In this document: in pieces, positions 45,563 to 54,683 of the stretch | Layout: each line of letters begins with the position of its first letter | Position numbering within the stretch: the stretch's first letter is position 1 | Assembly (NCBI GenBank): GCA_029554865.1 | Contig: JAKPUX010000074.1 | Span: 1-64,000 of the forward strand | Source of the DNA: a bacterium | GTDB lineage: Bacteria; Zhuqueibacterota; Zhuqueibacteria; Residuimicrobiales; Residuimicrobiaceae | Length of the DNA stretch: 64,000 nucleotides | Direction: 5' to 3' | Made by a program: the position numbers and the translations under genes | Notes under the pieces: generated by a model | The model's database searches: none | The model's input: only the letters and a program-made list of their open reading frames with translations | Told to the model about the DNA's origin: nothing

Positions 45563-47614
45563 TCACTTTTTTATCACTTTGACCGCCTCGCGGACCGCCT
45601 CCAGGAGGGGTTCGACAGAGACTGGACTGCCGACCGCGGCGCTCATCCAGCCATCCGGGGTGAGCATCCCCAGCCGGCACATCCGCTCCATCTCCGTTCC
45701 GAGATTCTTGTCCTGAAGATAGCGCTCAATCTGGAAACTGATGATGTGACCGAGGGCATAGTCGGGCAGGTAGAGGCCGCTGTCGATCATGTGCGAATAA
45801 ATGGCGAGCAGGATGACGTCGCGCACCCCGAAGAGGGGGGCGAAATAGCTGTTCCAGACCTGGCGGGCGATCTCGACGACCGCCGCCTTGAGCTCGGCCG
45901 GGGTCGCATCCGGATGTTCGTACATCCAGTTCCAGACGCGTATATCCACCAGCCCGACAGCCGCGATCTCGCAGGCGCCCCAGTAGGTGTCCAGAGCGTT
46001 GAGGTGCGCCGCCTGCGCATCCGGGGCCGCCAGGCCGAGCAGCTCGAGATCGCGGCTCTGGAAGACAAAAGCGAAAGCCTCCGTGAAGGCCGTATTGGGC
46101 ACCCCGGCCAGCAGGGTATGATCAATCCTGTTCAGGGAAAAAACCTGCTCGACGCAGTGGCCAAGCTCGTGGACGGCGATGTTGTAGCCCTTGTAGCGCA
46201 TCCCCCCTTCCGGGATACGGGTGCGCAGATGGGCATTGTCCTCCCTACGCATGGCTCCCATGGCATGGCCGGCGCCGCGCGAGGGGTCGACTGTTATCTT
46301 GGATTCCAGATAGGCGGCGGTTTCAGGATTGAATCCGAGGCGCGTGAGGATCTCCGGCAAACCCTGTTGAAAAGCCGCTGTGGTCGGGTATTTTGCACTG
46401 ACAATGCGGTCCAACTCGCTCTCGCCCAAGGCGCTCTTCGGCTTGAAACCGTTGTACCAGATGTCAAAGGGCTCAAGGGGGCGCTGCAACCGGCGTGAGA
46501 TGAGCCGGGCCACCCGGGGGGCGATGGGATCGGTGAGCAGACGGATCAGCAGGGTCTCGAATTCCGCCTCGGGGATCTCCCGCTCGCGGTCGAACCGGCG
46601 CGCGATTTTAGTCGGCTGGCCTGGATAATAGGGATCGACTCCGCATTCGGCCGCAAAGATCGCCAGCAGATGGGAGTAGCGCACATCCTCTTCCGGGGCC
46701 GCTGGCGCCATCCGGCCCTCCTCCCCGGCCAGGTTGGTGTAGGGAGCCCAAAGCGGGACGGGGGCGTTGATCACCGCCTGCGGAATCTCCTGGCGGATAA
46801 TGCGCTCCATCACCTTGCTGATCATGCGCTGGCGGGCCAGCCCTTCCTTCTCCGCATACTGCCCCTTGAGTTCATCCCGGAGCCCCCAGTGGCTGATCAG
46901 CTTGAGCCCCTCCGGAAAAAGCCTCCGGCCCTGCTCATCAACCAGAGCATGCATATAGATATTGTAGTTGGAGATATAGTCATCCGCCTGGACATAGGCG
47001 ACGCTCGAGGCCTGCAGAACCTCCGCTGGAACCCGGGCGCTGAATTGTCCGGCCAGCCGCATCTCTGCCCACTCCTCACGGCTCCAGGAGGGGCCCAGCC
47101 TGAGCCGCTCCTCCAGGGTGTAAAATGGAAAATTGAGCAGGGCGGAGAAGGCGATCTTGTTGTGAAAAAGATCATCCGCTATATGGGCAAAGGGGCTGTA
47201 TTCGGCGAAGAGGTAATCGACGGGCAGCACCGGTCCGAGCTCAAGCTGCAGGGGGATGGACCATGCCCGGCTCACCTCGTGGGCATGGCCGTACAGGGTC
47301 TCAAGGTTGCTCTCAAAGCGATCCAGCAGGGCCGCCCGCTGCTGCGGATCGGCGACGAAATGGGCGGCGCAAAAATCGCTGAACTCGCTCTCCGTGCCGT
47401 CCTCTTCCCGCCACAGAGAGGCGGCCTGACGCACGCCCAGCTCGATGCGCTGGTGCACGCCCGCTTCATGCCGGCTCTGCAGGAGGGCAATCGTCCGTTC
47501 AACCGCACTCTGCGGAACCCCGGCCGCTGCATTGGAAGCCATGCTGATCATCATGCCGATTCCAGCCAGAAGCAGAACAAGCCCTCCCGCCTTCTCTTGC
47601 ATTGTCTTTAACAT
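45563..47614 (-). CDS. Exported gluzincin metallopeptidase, M3-like
   Basis: The 683-residue product has a signal peptide (to about residue 31, ASNAAA), a long helical region and the zinc motif AVHELGHCVEQVF (HELGH at 482-486) with the third ligand Glu512 in FTEAFAF, about 26 residues on. The layout resembles oligoendopeptidase/thimet (M3) enzymes, but the rest is divergent and I do not place it in a named subfamily. GAAGAGGACAG precedes the ATG. Probably a periplasmic oligopeptidase. Confidence 0.78.
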   Translation of the reverse strand: MLKTMQEKAGGLVLLLAGIGMMISMASNAAAGVPQSAVERTIALLQSRHEAGVHQRIELGVRQAASLWREEDGTESEFSDFCAAHFVADPQQRAALLDRFESNLETLYGHAHEVSRAWSIPLQLELGPVLPVDYLFAEYSPFAHIADDLFHNKIAFSALLNFPFYTLEERLRLGPSWSREEWAEMRLAGQFSARVPAEVLQASSVAYVQADDYISNYNIYMHALVDEQGRRLFPEGLKLISHWGLRDELKGQYAEKEGLARQRMISKVMERIIRQEIPQAVINAPVPLWAPYTNLAGEEGRMAPAAPEEDVRYSHLLAIFAAECGVDPYYPGQPTKIARRFDREREIPEAEFETLLIRLLTDPIAPRVARLISRRLQRPLEPFDIWYNGFKPKSALGESELDRIVSAKYPTTAAFQQGLPEILTRLGFNPETAAYLESKITVDPSRGAGHAMGAMRREDNAHLRTRIPEGGMRYKGYNIAVHELGHCVEQVFSLNRIDHTLLAGVPNTAFTEAFAFVFQSRDLELLGLAAPDAQAAHLNALDTYWGACEIAAVGLVDIRVWNWMYEHPDATPAELKAAVVEIARQVWNSYFAPLFGVRDVILLAIYSHMIDSGLYLPDYALGHIISFQIERYLQDKNLGTEMERMCRLGMLTPDGWMSAAVGSPVSVEPLLEAVREAVKVIKK

Positions 47615-47660
47615 CTCTGTCCTCTTCGGGAGTTAAAAGGAAACTGATTCGATAACCATT

Positions 47661-47688
47661 AAGGTATCCATTTTGCGGAACAATTCAA
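47661..47688 (-). promoter_or_regulatory. Possible promoter TTGAAT-N16-TACCTT for the metallopeptidase
   Basis: On the minus strand TTGAAT (47688-47683), 16 bp and TACCTT (47666-47661) lie in the 118-base gap upstream of the metallopeptidase. The match is moderate and is supported mainly by similarity to the other promoters in this window. Confidence 0.33.
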
Positions 47689-47732
47689 AACAAAATATGG
47701 GTGAGCCGGGCGGCCGCCTGCCTGGGCGAAAA

Positions 47733-48875
47733 TTATTCCACCTTGATGCCCTCTTCGCTGATGCCGTGCACAAAGTAGGCGGGATCATCGAGAAAACGAT
47801 AAAAAATAACGATGAAGGCGATGGAGGCTTCCACCATCAGATCCTTGTCCTTGTAGAGTTCGGCCAGGTTTCTGGTGCGGACGCGGCGGTCCGGCTCGTT
47901 GAACCATTTCAGGAAGAGCCCGTCCAGCATCTTGCCCAGGGTGGGTGCCGTCACCGCATCGATTCCACCTTCCATGATATACTGCATGGTCTCGATCACC
48001 AGCTCGCGCATGCGGGTGATGTTGGTCTGGTGGTAGGAGAAGATATGCTGCGCAATCCGTTTCGCCTCCTTGATGCTGGCTTGAATAAGGATTTTGAAAA
48101 GGGTGATGGAGATGGCATCATCTTCAGCGGCCTTTTTCTGCCGGACAAGCGAGATGAGGACAATGTTTTTGTAAAGTTGATAGAGGCGCTCGGAGCCATC
48201 CATGGCCGAGTGAGAGGGGTGGGCAAAATTGCTTTTATTGGGATGATAGGAGGGGAGAAACATCATCTGAAAAAGCTCTTCGAAAAAATCGATATTGTCA
48301 TTGGCGTGGCGAAAATCCATGCGCATGTCGAGAGTGTTATCAAGCCGGTCGGCCAGCTTGACGCGCACAGCCTCGGGCGTCCGGCAGGCTTCGCTGAGCA
48401 TACGGCCGATATAGCGGTAATAATTCTCTCCTGATCTTTTGGTCAGCCAGTAGAGCCGCTCGGTCAGGAACCATTGCTCGTCCTCTGGAAGCTTGTTCAT
48501 GATCGCGCGCAAGGGTGGATCGATAGATTCGCCAAAATCAGCCGGCCGGCTGACGGAGGGAAAATCCTCGAACCGGTCGTGCAGGAGAGAGGCCATCATA
48601 TCCAGATGCAGCGGCACAGGCATGCTGCGCACCAGCAGGGCCGTTGCACGCAGGGGATGGATGATCGCCTGAGCGCCCATGCGCCGCCGCTTCCGGCCGT
48701 AAACCTGATCGAGATACTCCATGGTCTCGAGCAGGATCTCCTGCTTGGCGACCGGCAGGTGCTGTTCGTTGAGAATCTTGTCGAGAACACTCGACCAGTT
48801 GGTCGGTTTGACCACCAGCAGGTAGTTCAAATCGGCGGAGAGGCGCAAAAACACCTCCAGATCGTATATCGGCAT
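47733..48875 (-). CDS. SpoT-like HD-domain protein lacking a synthetase domain
   Basis: The 380-residue product has an HD phosphohydrolase domain of RelA/SpoT type: His73 in IIHPLRATALL, HD at 99-100 in LLHDRFED, and VRVKLADRLDNT (Asp176, Asp179) matching the KLADRL motif of ppGpp hydrolases. Nothing like the synthetase, TGS or ACT domains follows; the C-terminal half is helical and unfamiliar. It may hydrolyse (p)ppGpp as a small alarmone hydrolase or act on another nucleotide. GGAG lies before the ATG. It belongs to the menG-menA operon by orientation and short spacing. Confidence 0.75.
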   Translation of the reverse strand: MPIYDLEVFLRLSADLNYLLVVKPTNWSSVLDKILNEQHLPVAKQEILLETMEYLDQVYGRKRRRMGAQAIIHPLRATALLVRSMPVPLHLDMMASLLHDRFEDFPSVSRPADFGESIDPPLRAIMNKLPEDEQWFLTERLYWLTKRSGENYYRYIGRMLSEACRTPEAVRVKLADRLDNTLDMRMDFRHANDNIDFFEELFQMMFLPSYHPNKSNFAHPSHSAMDGSERLYQLYKNIVLISLVRQKKAAEDDAISITLFKILIQASIKEAKRIAQHIFSYHQTNITRMRELVIETMQYIMEGGIDAVTAPTLGKMLDGLFLKWFNEPDRRVRTRNLAELYKDKDLMVEASIAFIVIFYRFLDDPAYFVHGISEEGIKVE

Positions 48876-48909
48876 AATCTGCTCCTGCCCTTCACGGAAG
48901 GGCGGTTAG

Positions 48910-50154
48910 CTATTCTGGCAGCCGTTCGGCCACCCGTCTCATCTCCTGCAGGCGCGGCTCTTCGGGATGGGCCGACTGCATCAGTTCGATGACCTCCAGC
49001 AGCGGCCTCCGTTCGGCGCGCCGGTAAAAATATTCGGCCCATCCCGAGAGGATCTCTTGCTGCTGCTCCATCTCCGCCGGTCCCAGCAGCGCCAGCTCGG
49101 TCATCTCCATGACCAGACGGCGACTCTCCGGCCAGTTCAGCTGTTGCCCATGCCGGCGCAGGGCCTGAAAATAGGCCGCACGGCTGTTCTGGGCCAGTTC
49201 CTTCATCTCCGGGTAACGGTAGGCACCGTCGGCGAAAACCGCAAAGGCGTCATCGAAAGAACCGGCTTCGTAAAGGGTCTTGCCCCACTGAAAATAGAGG
49301 CTCTGTTCGAAGGGTATATTGGATCGGGAATCGCGGTTGAACTCCTGCGCCAGCAGCACAAACTCATAGGCGGCGGCGAAATCGTTCCGCTCCCGAGCGA
49401 AATAGGCGCGGTTGTAGGCCAGCAGGCCGAGCAGCTCTGTATTGTTGATCCGCCGGCCCCGGGAATTTTCATAGGCGTAGATGCGATCCAGCCCGATCTG
49501 CGCGGCACGATGCTCCGGATAGTAGTTCAACAGGTAGGCGGAGTAGGCCTGGAGATTGCGCATGATATTGAATCCCATCGGCGAAGTGTTCTCGACCGTG
49601 ACCGTACGGGTAAAGTCGGGAAAGATCGTATAGACATGGGTGGGAGTCTCAAAGGCCTCGGTGGCGTAACCCAGATCAGCGCAGACGAGATTGTAAAGAA
49701 TGGTCCCGGCCACACAGTTGAACTTTTGCCGGTGGACGACATCGAGCAGGGTTGTCGCCTCTTCCTTGTATTCCCGGAGATAAAAAGAATGGAGATAGCT
49801 GAAGATCGTCGAGGCTGATTCAAGCCGCTTGAAGGGATCCAGATAAAGTGCGCGCAGGCGCGAGAGCACCTCCTCATACCAGGAGAGACAGCTGGCCAAG
49901 CTGTCCTCGGTCGCGGCGCCACTGAGGATGAAAGCCGCCTGGATAAGGGTGAATTCATCCAGCCTCTCGTCAGCGATATCTTCCTGCAAACGGTGCAAAA
50001 GAATGGGCTCAGGGAGCTGACTGGATGCGGGCTGCGCTTCCCCCCTGTTCCAGGGCAGCAGCAGGAGCAGGATCAGAAGAGAGAGCAGGGGCTCGCTGCA
50101 GCGCCCTCGACGCTCCCCGCCCCGGCATTTCCCGCCATTTTCCCCGTCTCTCAC
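48910..50154 (-). CDS. Transglutaminase-like exported protein with helical repeats
   Basis: The 414-residue form starts at GTG 50154, with AGGAGAG seven bases upstream; a longer in-frame start at 50247 would overlap the CPBP gene. It has a hydrophobic segment (about 22-35), then a transglutaminase-like region with Cys147 in KFNCVAGTILYNLVC, His173 in ETPTHVYTIF and an acidic residue in FPDFT (Asp180) or VENT, a plausible triad. The C-terminal half (about 230-414) is helical and TPR-like. Function unknown; a periplasmic cysteine peptidase or transglutaminase fold is inferred. Confidence 0.7.
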   Translation of the reverse strand: MRDGENGGKCRGGERRGRCSEPLLSLLILLLLLPWNRGEAQPASSQLPEPILLHRLQEDIADERLDEFTLIQAAFILSGAATEDSLASCLSWYEEVLSRLRALYLDPFKRLESASTIFSYLHSFYLREYKEEATTLLDVVHRQKFNCVAGTILYNLVCADLGYATEAFETPTHVYTIFPDFTRTVTVENTSPMGFNIMRNLQAYSAYLLNYYPEHRAAQIGLDRIYAYENSRGRRINNTELLGLLAYNRAYFARERNDFAAAYEFVLLAQEFNRDSRSNIPFEQSLYFQWGKTLYEAGSFDDAFAVFADGAYRYPEMKELAQNSRAAYFQALRRHGQQLNWPESRRLVMEMTELALLGPAEMEQQQEILSGWAEYFYRRAERRPLLEVIELMQSAHPEEPRLQEMRRVAERLPE

Positions 50155-50165
50155 AGCATTCTCTC

Positions 50166-50810
50166 CTATTGAATCGGAAAGAGGACAAATATCAGAGGAT
50201 CCCAAAGCATGTGTGACAACAGGACCGGGAAGAGATGGCCCCGCCATGCATAAAGAGCCCCCCAGAAGAGGCCGCAGGTCAATGCGGCCAAAAGCAATAC
50301 ATAGTTGCCGGTGGCAAAATGGACGGCCGTATAGAGAAAGGTGGCGATCAGAAAACCGCGCCAGCGGCCCAGGGTGCCTGCGAAGTGCTTCTGTACCAGA
50401 CCCCGCCAGAAGAACTCCTCACCGAAGCCGACCGGGAAAAAAAGCAGCAGAGCAACCCAGTGGGGTGCCAACTCACCACGGTTGCCGTAAATCGCCGCCA
50501 GATTCTGCGGCCGGTCGGCAAAGAGGCCGGGCACGACCCTTTCCATGAGAATCAGCCCCTGGTTTCCGGCCCAGAAAATGGCGTAAAGCAGCAGGGCTGA
50601 AGTCACTCCTAGCCAGAGGTTGCTCCAGCTCCATTCCCCACGGTCGGCAAAGGGCTTGCCAATCCAAAGGACAACCAGCGAGAGCAGAGAGGTGCTGAAG
50701 GCCATCATCGCCCAAAAGTTGAAAGGCCTGAGCACGAACATGATGTACCAGAGAACAAAGGCCAGAGCGATGGCAGTGTAGAGGATCCTTTTATGCATGG
50801 CGTCTCTCAT
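50166..50810 (-). CDS. CPBP-family intramembrane glutamic protease
   Basis: The 214-residue product has about six membrane helices and all three CPBP (CAAX/Abi) motifs: GEEFFWRG (Glu131, Glu132, Arg136), FLYTAVHFAT (His164) and SHMLWD (His200, Asp204). Bacterial members process membrane proteins or protect from bacteriocins; the target here is unknown. The start overlaps the menA stop by four bases. Confidence 0.88.
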   Translation of the reverse strand: MRDAMHKRILYTAIALAFVLWYIMFVLRPFNFWAMMAFSTSLLSLVVLWIGKPFADRGEWSWSNLWLGVTSALLLYAIFWAGNQGLILMERVVPGLFADRPQNLAAIYGNRGELAPHWVALLLFFPVGFGEEFFWRGLVQKHFAGTLGRWRGFLIATFLYTAVHFATGNYVLLLAALTCGLFWGALYAWRGHLFPVLLSHMLWDPLIFVLFPIQ

Positions 50811-51724
50811 GGCAGAAAGAAGATCCGGCCGGCAAGGGCGGCGATGAAGAGCAGGCCGAAAAGCAGATGGAGCTTGGCGGTGGCGGCGTCGATGCCCGCA
50901 AACTGCTCAATCGCCATTTCCTGCTTGCGGCGTACGGTGCGAATATTCTGCAGCGCCACCGGCAGGGAGAGGAAAACCAGCAGGCTCAACCAGGTCAGCC
51001 CGGTGCCGATAACCAGCAGGGGAATCAAGGCGTAGGCGCCCAGGACCAGCACGTAATACATCGTCTGCGCCCTGCGCTCGCCGATGAGTATGGGCACCGT
51101 CCTGATGTGGACGGCGCTGTCGAAGGGGATATCGCGCAGATTGTTGCTGTGCAGAATGGCATCCACCAGCAGCGCGGCCGGAATGCACCAGAGCAGAGGC
51201 TTCCAGGAAAAGAGTCCGGCCTGGACCGCGTAGGAGCCCAGCGGAATCAGCAGCCCAAAGGCGAGAAACACCCCGACATCCCCGAGGGCATGATACTTGA
51301 AATTGAACGGGGCCATGGTGTAAAAGAAACCCAGGATGAAACCGGCTGCGACCAGGGCGATGAGCAGGCCAGGGTTTCCCGAGCTGAGGATCAAATAGAG
51401 TCCGATCGCCCCGGCGGCGGCATAAAGGATCAGGGCCCAGCGCAGCATTTCAGGCGGGGTCATAACCTTGGCCACCAGCATGCCGCTCGAGCCGTAAGTC
51501 CCCTCGCGGTCTACCCTGGTCTTGAAATCAAAATAGTCCGAGAGGGTGTTGGACCCGGAGTGGGCGAGATTGCAGCCGAGCAGGGTAAGGACGAACTTGA
51601 CCCAGTCTACCTGCAACCCGGCCACATCGATGATGGCGATCAGCAGCCCGAAAACGGGCGGCAGCACACTCACCGTGTAAGACCAGGGCCGGGTGGCCAG
51701 AAAATAGGCTTTCAGCGTCGCCAT
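50807..51724 (-). CDS. menA: 1,4-dihydroxy-2-naphthoate polyprenyltransferase
   Basis: Joins the polyprenyl tail to DHNA in menaquinone synthesis at the inner membrane. The 305-residue product has eight or nine helices and the motifs NTLSDYFDFKTRVD (first Asp-rich site) and HSNNLRDIPFD (second site), the latter diagnostic of MenA. It starts 33 bases after menG. Other men genes (menB-F) are not in the window. Confidence 0.92.
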   Translation of the reverse strand: MATLKAYFLATRPWSYTVSVLPPVFGLLIAIIDVAGLQVDWVKFVLTLLGCNLAHSGSNTLSDYFDFKTRVDREGTYGSSGMLVAKVMTPPEMLRWALILYAAAGAIGLYLILSSGNPGLLIALVAAGFILGFFYTMAPFNFKYHALGDVGVFLAFGLLIPLGSYAVQAGLFSWKPLLWCIPAALLVDAILHSNNLRDIPFDSAVHIRTVPILIGERRAQTMYYVLVLGAYALIPLLVIGTGLTWLSLLVFLSLPVALQNIRTVRRKQEMAIEQFAGIDAATAKLHLLFGLLFIAALAGRIFFLP

Positions 51725-51757
51725 GTTTGGATTCCTCGTTCTTAAGTCACTGGCCGG

Positions 51758-52471
51758 TCACTGCGGCTTGCCGCCGCTCACCAGATGGACCATCCCGAAA
51801 AAAAAACTCCTGATGCGGATATCCCTGAAACCGGCGCCTTCGAGCAGAGTGCAAAAGTCGGGCACGGTCCGGAATGTGAATATCGAGTTGAATAGATAGC
51901 GATAAGGACCAACACGTCCGGTCAACACAAAACCCAGAAATGGAAAAATCAGGGCATTATAACTCTTCAGCACCGCCTTGATGAGCAAATTGCCGGGGAT
52001 GAAAAACTCGAGCACATTCAGCCGCCCGCCCGGCCGCAGCAGACGCAGGGACTCCTGCAGATCATCGGCAAGGGCGACAAAATTGCGCACACCGAAGGCA
52101 CAGGTGATCGCCGAAAAAACGCCGTCCGGAAAGGGCAGAAGGGAGACCGCTTGCACCACGGCAATGCGGCCATTCCAGGTCTCGAATTTCTCCCTGCCGT
52201 AATGCAGCATCGCCGCTGAGGGGTCCGATCCGACCACCTGCACCCCCGGGTGCGCACGGGCGACGGCGGCAGCCATATCCCCGGTGCCGCAAGCAAGATC
52301 CAGCACCGCCCCCGGACAGGCCGTGCCGTTGAGGTCGCGGCTCACCTGCTCCGCGGCTTTGCGCCGCCAGAAAAGATCAAGCCCCAGGGTGGCGACATGG
52401 TTAAAGAGATCATAGCCCCTGGTGAAGGTGCCCTCAAATTTGAACCGGGTATAATGACGCCTCCTGGCCAT
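51758..52471 (-). CDS. menG: Demethylmenaquinone methyltransferase
   Basis: Catalyses the last step of menaquinone synthesis, C-methylation with SAM. The 237-residue product has FTRGYDLFNHVATLGLD, motif I VLDLACGTGD, ITCAFGVRNF and LRPGGRLNVLEF, the UbiE/MenG pattern. Because menA and no ubiquinone gene is adjacent, menG is preferred over ubiE. The ATG at 52471 is used; a longer in-frame ORF to 53023 overlaps mltB and is rejected. Confidence 0.92.
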   Translation of the reverse strand: MARRRHYTRFKFEGTFTRGYDLFNHVATLGLDLFWRRKAAEQVSRDLNGTACPGAVLDLACGTGDMAAAVARAHPGVQVVGSDPSAAMLHYGREKFETWNGRIAVVQAVSLLPFPDGVFSAITCAFGVRNFVALADDLQESLRLLRPGGRLNVLEFFIPGNLLIKAVLKSYNALIFPFLGFVLTGRVGPYRYLFNSIFTFRTVPDFCTLLEGAGFRDIRIRSFFFGMVHLVSGGKPQ

Positions 52472-52485
52472 GGGCCTGGGACTCC

Positions 52486-53496
52486 CTATCGCTGTAGAGT
52501 ATCTTCCTGATATTTTTTCCAGACCGCATCGGCGTATTCGATCACCCCGTTGACGTAGGAGTCGATCGGATTGTAGGCATGAATGGCCCGTCGCCGCCCC
52601 CTCCCGGAGGCTCCATAACCGTTCGCATGCAGATAATTGGCCACGGAATGGATGGCATCCGGCCAGGTGCAGAGATCGATGCGGCCATCGCTGTCGCCAT
52701 CCCTCGCAAACTGCATCGAGCTGGGCATGAACTGAACGTAGCCAATCGCTCCGCCCCAGGAGCCGCGCAGTTCGGCCGCCTCCACCCCCTTCTCCTTGCT
52801 CATGCGGAGGAGGGCCGCCAGGTTGAGCGCGGCGCTCCGCCGCAGACGGTCGAGCCGCTTTTTCTCCGCCTCCCCGAGCTTCAACGCCGTCGTGTCCGCC
52901 TCCCCCTTGATGATGAGCTCGCGTACAGCCAGATCGCGGGCCTGATCGAGGTAAAGAATCTGCCCGAGAAAAACGTTGACAATAAAATGGCTGCCGACAA
53001 ACTCGCCCAGGCCCGATTCCCACATCAGGATGGAGACGATATCCCGCACCTCCACCCGGTAGCGTGCCTGCGCACTGTCCAGCTCGGCGCGATGTCGGGC
53101 GATGAATCGAGCCCCCTCCGCTATCCGGCGCGGCTTGAGGAAGACCTTGCGGTAGTCCGTATGCTCGTGGTTCTGGATGGTCACGCTCTGGGGCGTGGCG
53201 TATTTGATGATGTTCTCGGGATAGACCTCGGGGGAGAGCCTGCCCAACAGCTCCCTGAATTCGCCCTCAGAAACCGGCTTGCCCTGCCCGGAGGTGGCGG
53301 CGAGGGATTCCAGCAGGGTGGCGACAAAAGTATTCGCGGGCCGCCCCTCCTTGAACACGGCGCGCTCCGAGAGCTCCCACAAGGCCGCAGCCGATTGCGT
53401 CGTCGCCGAGAGTTCATGATCACCGCAGCCGACCACACCCAGCACCACAGCACAAACCGTGACGAGAACGCCCACCCCCATCTTCACTCCACCCAT
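52486..53496 (-). CDS. MltB-like lytic murein transglycosylase, lipoprotein
   Basis: Cleaves peptidoglycan glycan strands. The 336-residue product has a lipobox (GVVGC, Cys24) and the MltB/SLT_2 pattern: catalytic Glu160 in LMWESGLGEF, GSWGGAIGYVQFMPSSM, DGDGRIDL-like GDSDGRIDLCTWPDAI and NYLHANGYG. ATG 53496 with GGGAGG upstream is chosen; TTG 53508 is the other in-frame option. It lies 14 bases before menG. Confidence 0.87.
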   Translation of the reverse strand: MGGVKMGVGVLVTVCAVVLGVVGCGDHELSATTQSAAALWELSERAVFKEGRPANTFVATLLESLAATSGQGKPVSEGEFRELLGRLSPEVYPENIIKYATPQSVTIQNHEHTDYRKVFLKPRRIAEGARFIARHRAELDSAQARYRVEVRDIVSILMWESGLGEFVGSHFIVNVFLGQILYLDQARDLAVRELIIKGEADTTALKLGEAEKKRLDRLRRSAALNLAALLRMSKEKGVEAAELRGSWGGAIGYVQFMPSSMQFARDGDSDGRIDLCTWPDAIHSVANYLHANGYGASGRGRRRAIHAYNPIDSYVNGVIEYADAVWKKYQEDTLQR

Positions 53497-53517
53497 ACTG
53501 CCTCCCAATCGATGCGA

Positions 53518-54402
53518 TTACTCGTGCAGCGGATTCTTTCCGCGCGCTGCTCCCGGCAGAGACCAATCCACCCGCTCCCTGATGCGCATGAAACTCATGC
53601 CCTGATAGAGCGGCCTTTTGCTGATCTTTGCGATATACTCTGCAAAGGGCTCATCCACAACCTTCCCCGCACTCATGCTGGCATGACGAAACCAGGTGCG
53701 TCCCTCTCGCTTGATGACCATGAGCATATGCGCCGAAAAAATATCCGGCTTGTCCTGGATCAGGGCGACGACATCCCCGCTGTTGAGCGCCTGCTCATGC
53801 AGCGCGAGCTTTTGCAGCGGGATATAGGCCGCGCACACTGTCCGGTCAGGGAGCACGGCGGGCAAGTCATCAATACCCTTGCCCTGAAAAAAAAGACCGT
53901 GGCGGATGGTGCGCGTCGATTCCACGACGTCCGCCCCGCCAACCTGCCGGGTAACCTCCTCAAGACACCAGCTGTTAGCCGGCAACCAGTCCACCATAGT
54001 ATAGTGGTTGCGTGTGGCCATACTGATATAACCGTCGCGATAGCGGATATGCTGGAGAACGTTGAACATCTCTTCATAATTGCGTGAGAGCGTCAAGGCC
54101 ATGACGATCTCACAATAGGTCATGCAGTTAATCTTTTGCAAATTGAGGAGAGGCTGGGTCTCATAGCGGCCGTTTTCACCCTCCCCTTCACAGACCAGCA
54201 GATAGGGCGCACCCATAAAGCGCCCGGAGTAATAGACCATCTTTTCCGCATTGGTCAGTCCGCGCGCCGTGGTCTGGCGGATATCCTGGTCGATCACCGG
54301 CAGCGGGGCCAGATGATAGAGCGGGGAATCGCTCGCCTGCAGGCAGGTGAGCAGGACAGCCAATCCCAATACAGCAGTGAACACCGGCAAACGGTCAGAC
54401 AT
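53518..54402 (-). CDS. DUF1460 N-acetylmuramoyl-L-alanine amidase-like protein
   Basis: The 294-residue product has an export signal (to about residue 22) and DUF1460 motifs: YYSGRFMGAPY (57-67), KINCMTYCE with the likely catalytic Cys93, ATRNHYTMVDWLPAN and AHMLMVIKRE with a candidate His. DUF1460 proteins are NlpC/P60-related and cut murein peptides. AGAGGG precedes ATG 54402. First gene of a transcript that continues into mltB. Confidence 0.83.
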   Translation of the reverse strand: MSDRLPVFTAVLGLAVLLTCLQASDSPLYHLAPLPVIDQDIRQTTARGLTNAEKMVYYSGRFMGAPYLLVCEGEGENGRYETQPLLNLQKINCMTYCEIVMALTLSRNYEEMFNVLQHIRYRDGYISMATRNHYTMVDWLPANSWCLEEVTRQVGGADVVESTRTIRHGLFFQGKGIDDLPAVLPDRTVCAAYIPLQKLALHEQALNSGDVVALIQDKPDIFSAHMLMVIKREGRTWFRHASMSAGKVVDEPFAEYIAKISKRPLYQGMSFMRIRERVDWSLPGAARGKNPLHE

Positions 54403-54440
54403 GGCAACCCTCTTCGACAAAGCGCAAAATCCATTTTATC

Positions 54441-54469
54441 ATATTATAAAATTATCCCCTCTTTTGCAA
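54441..54469 (-). promoter_or_regulatory. Predicted promoter upstream of the DUF1460 gene
   Basis: On the minus strand TTGCAA (54469-54464) is followed by TAATAT after 17 bp (54446-54441) or by TATAAT after 15 bp (54448-54443). It lies in the 281-base gap between the divergent DUF1460 and serpin genes. No convincing promoter is seen for the serpin in the rest of that gap. Confidence 0.42.
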
Positions 54470-54683
54470 GGAGATAATCGCCATAAAAAGGTGTCGGCCG
54501 ATAAAAAAAGCCCCTCTTCGCCAACCGCCCCCAGTAACCTCGCATTTAATCGGCAGTTGTAAACAAGCATCCCCTCCCCTTCGCAAGGAAAGAGCTCTGC
54601 TCCGGGAACATCCCGCATCCGCACATCGTATCAATCTTGTTAATTCAGAGCATAGGCCTTTCCATCTGCAAGGAGTCATCGCC

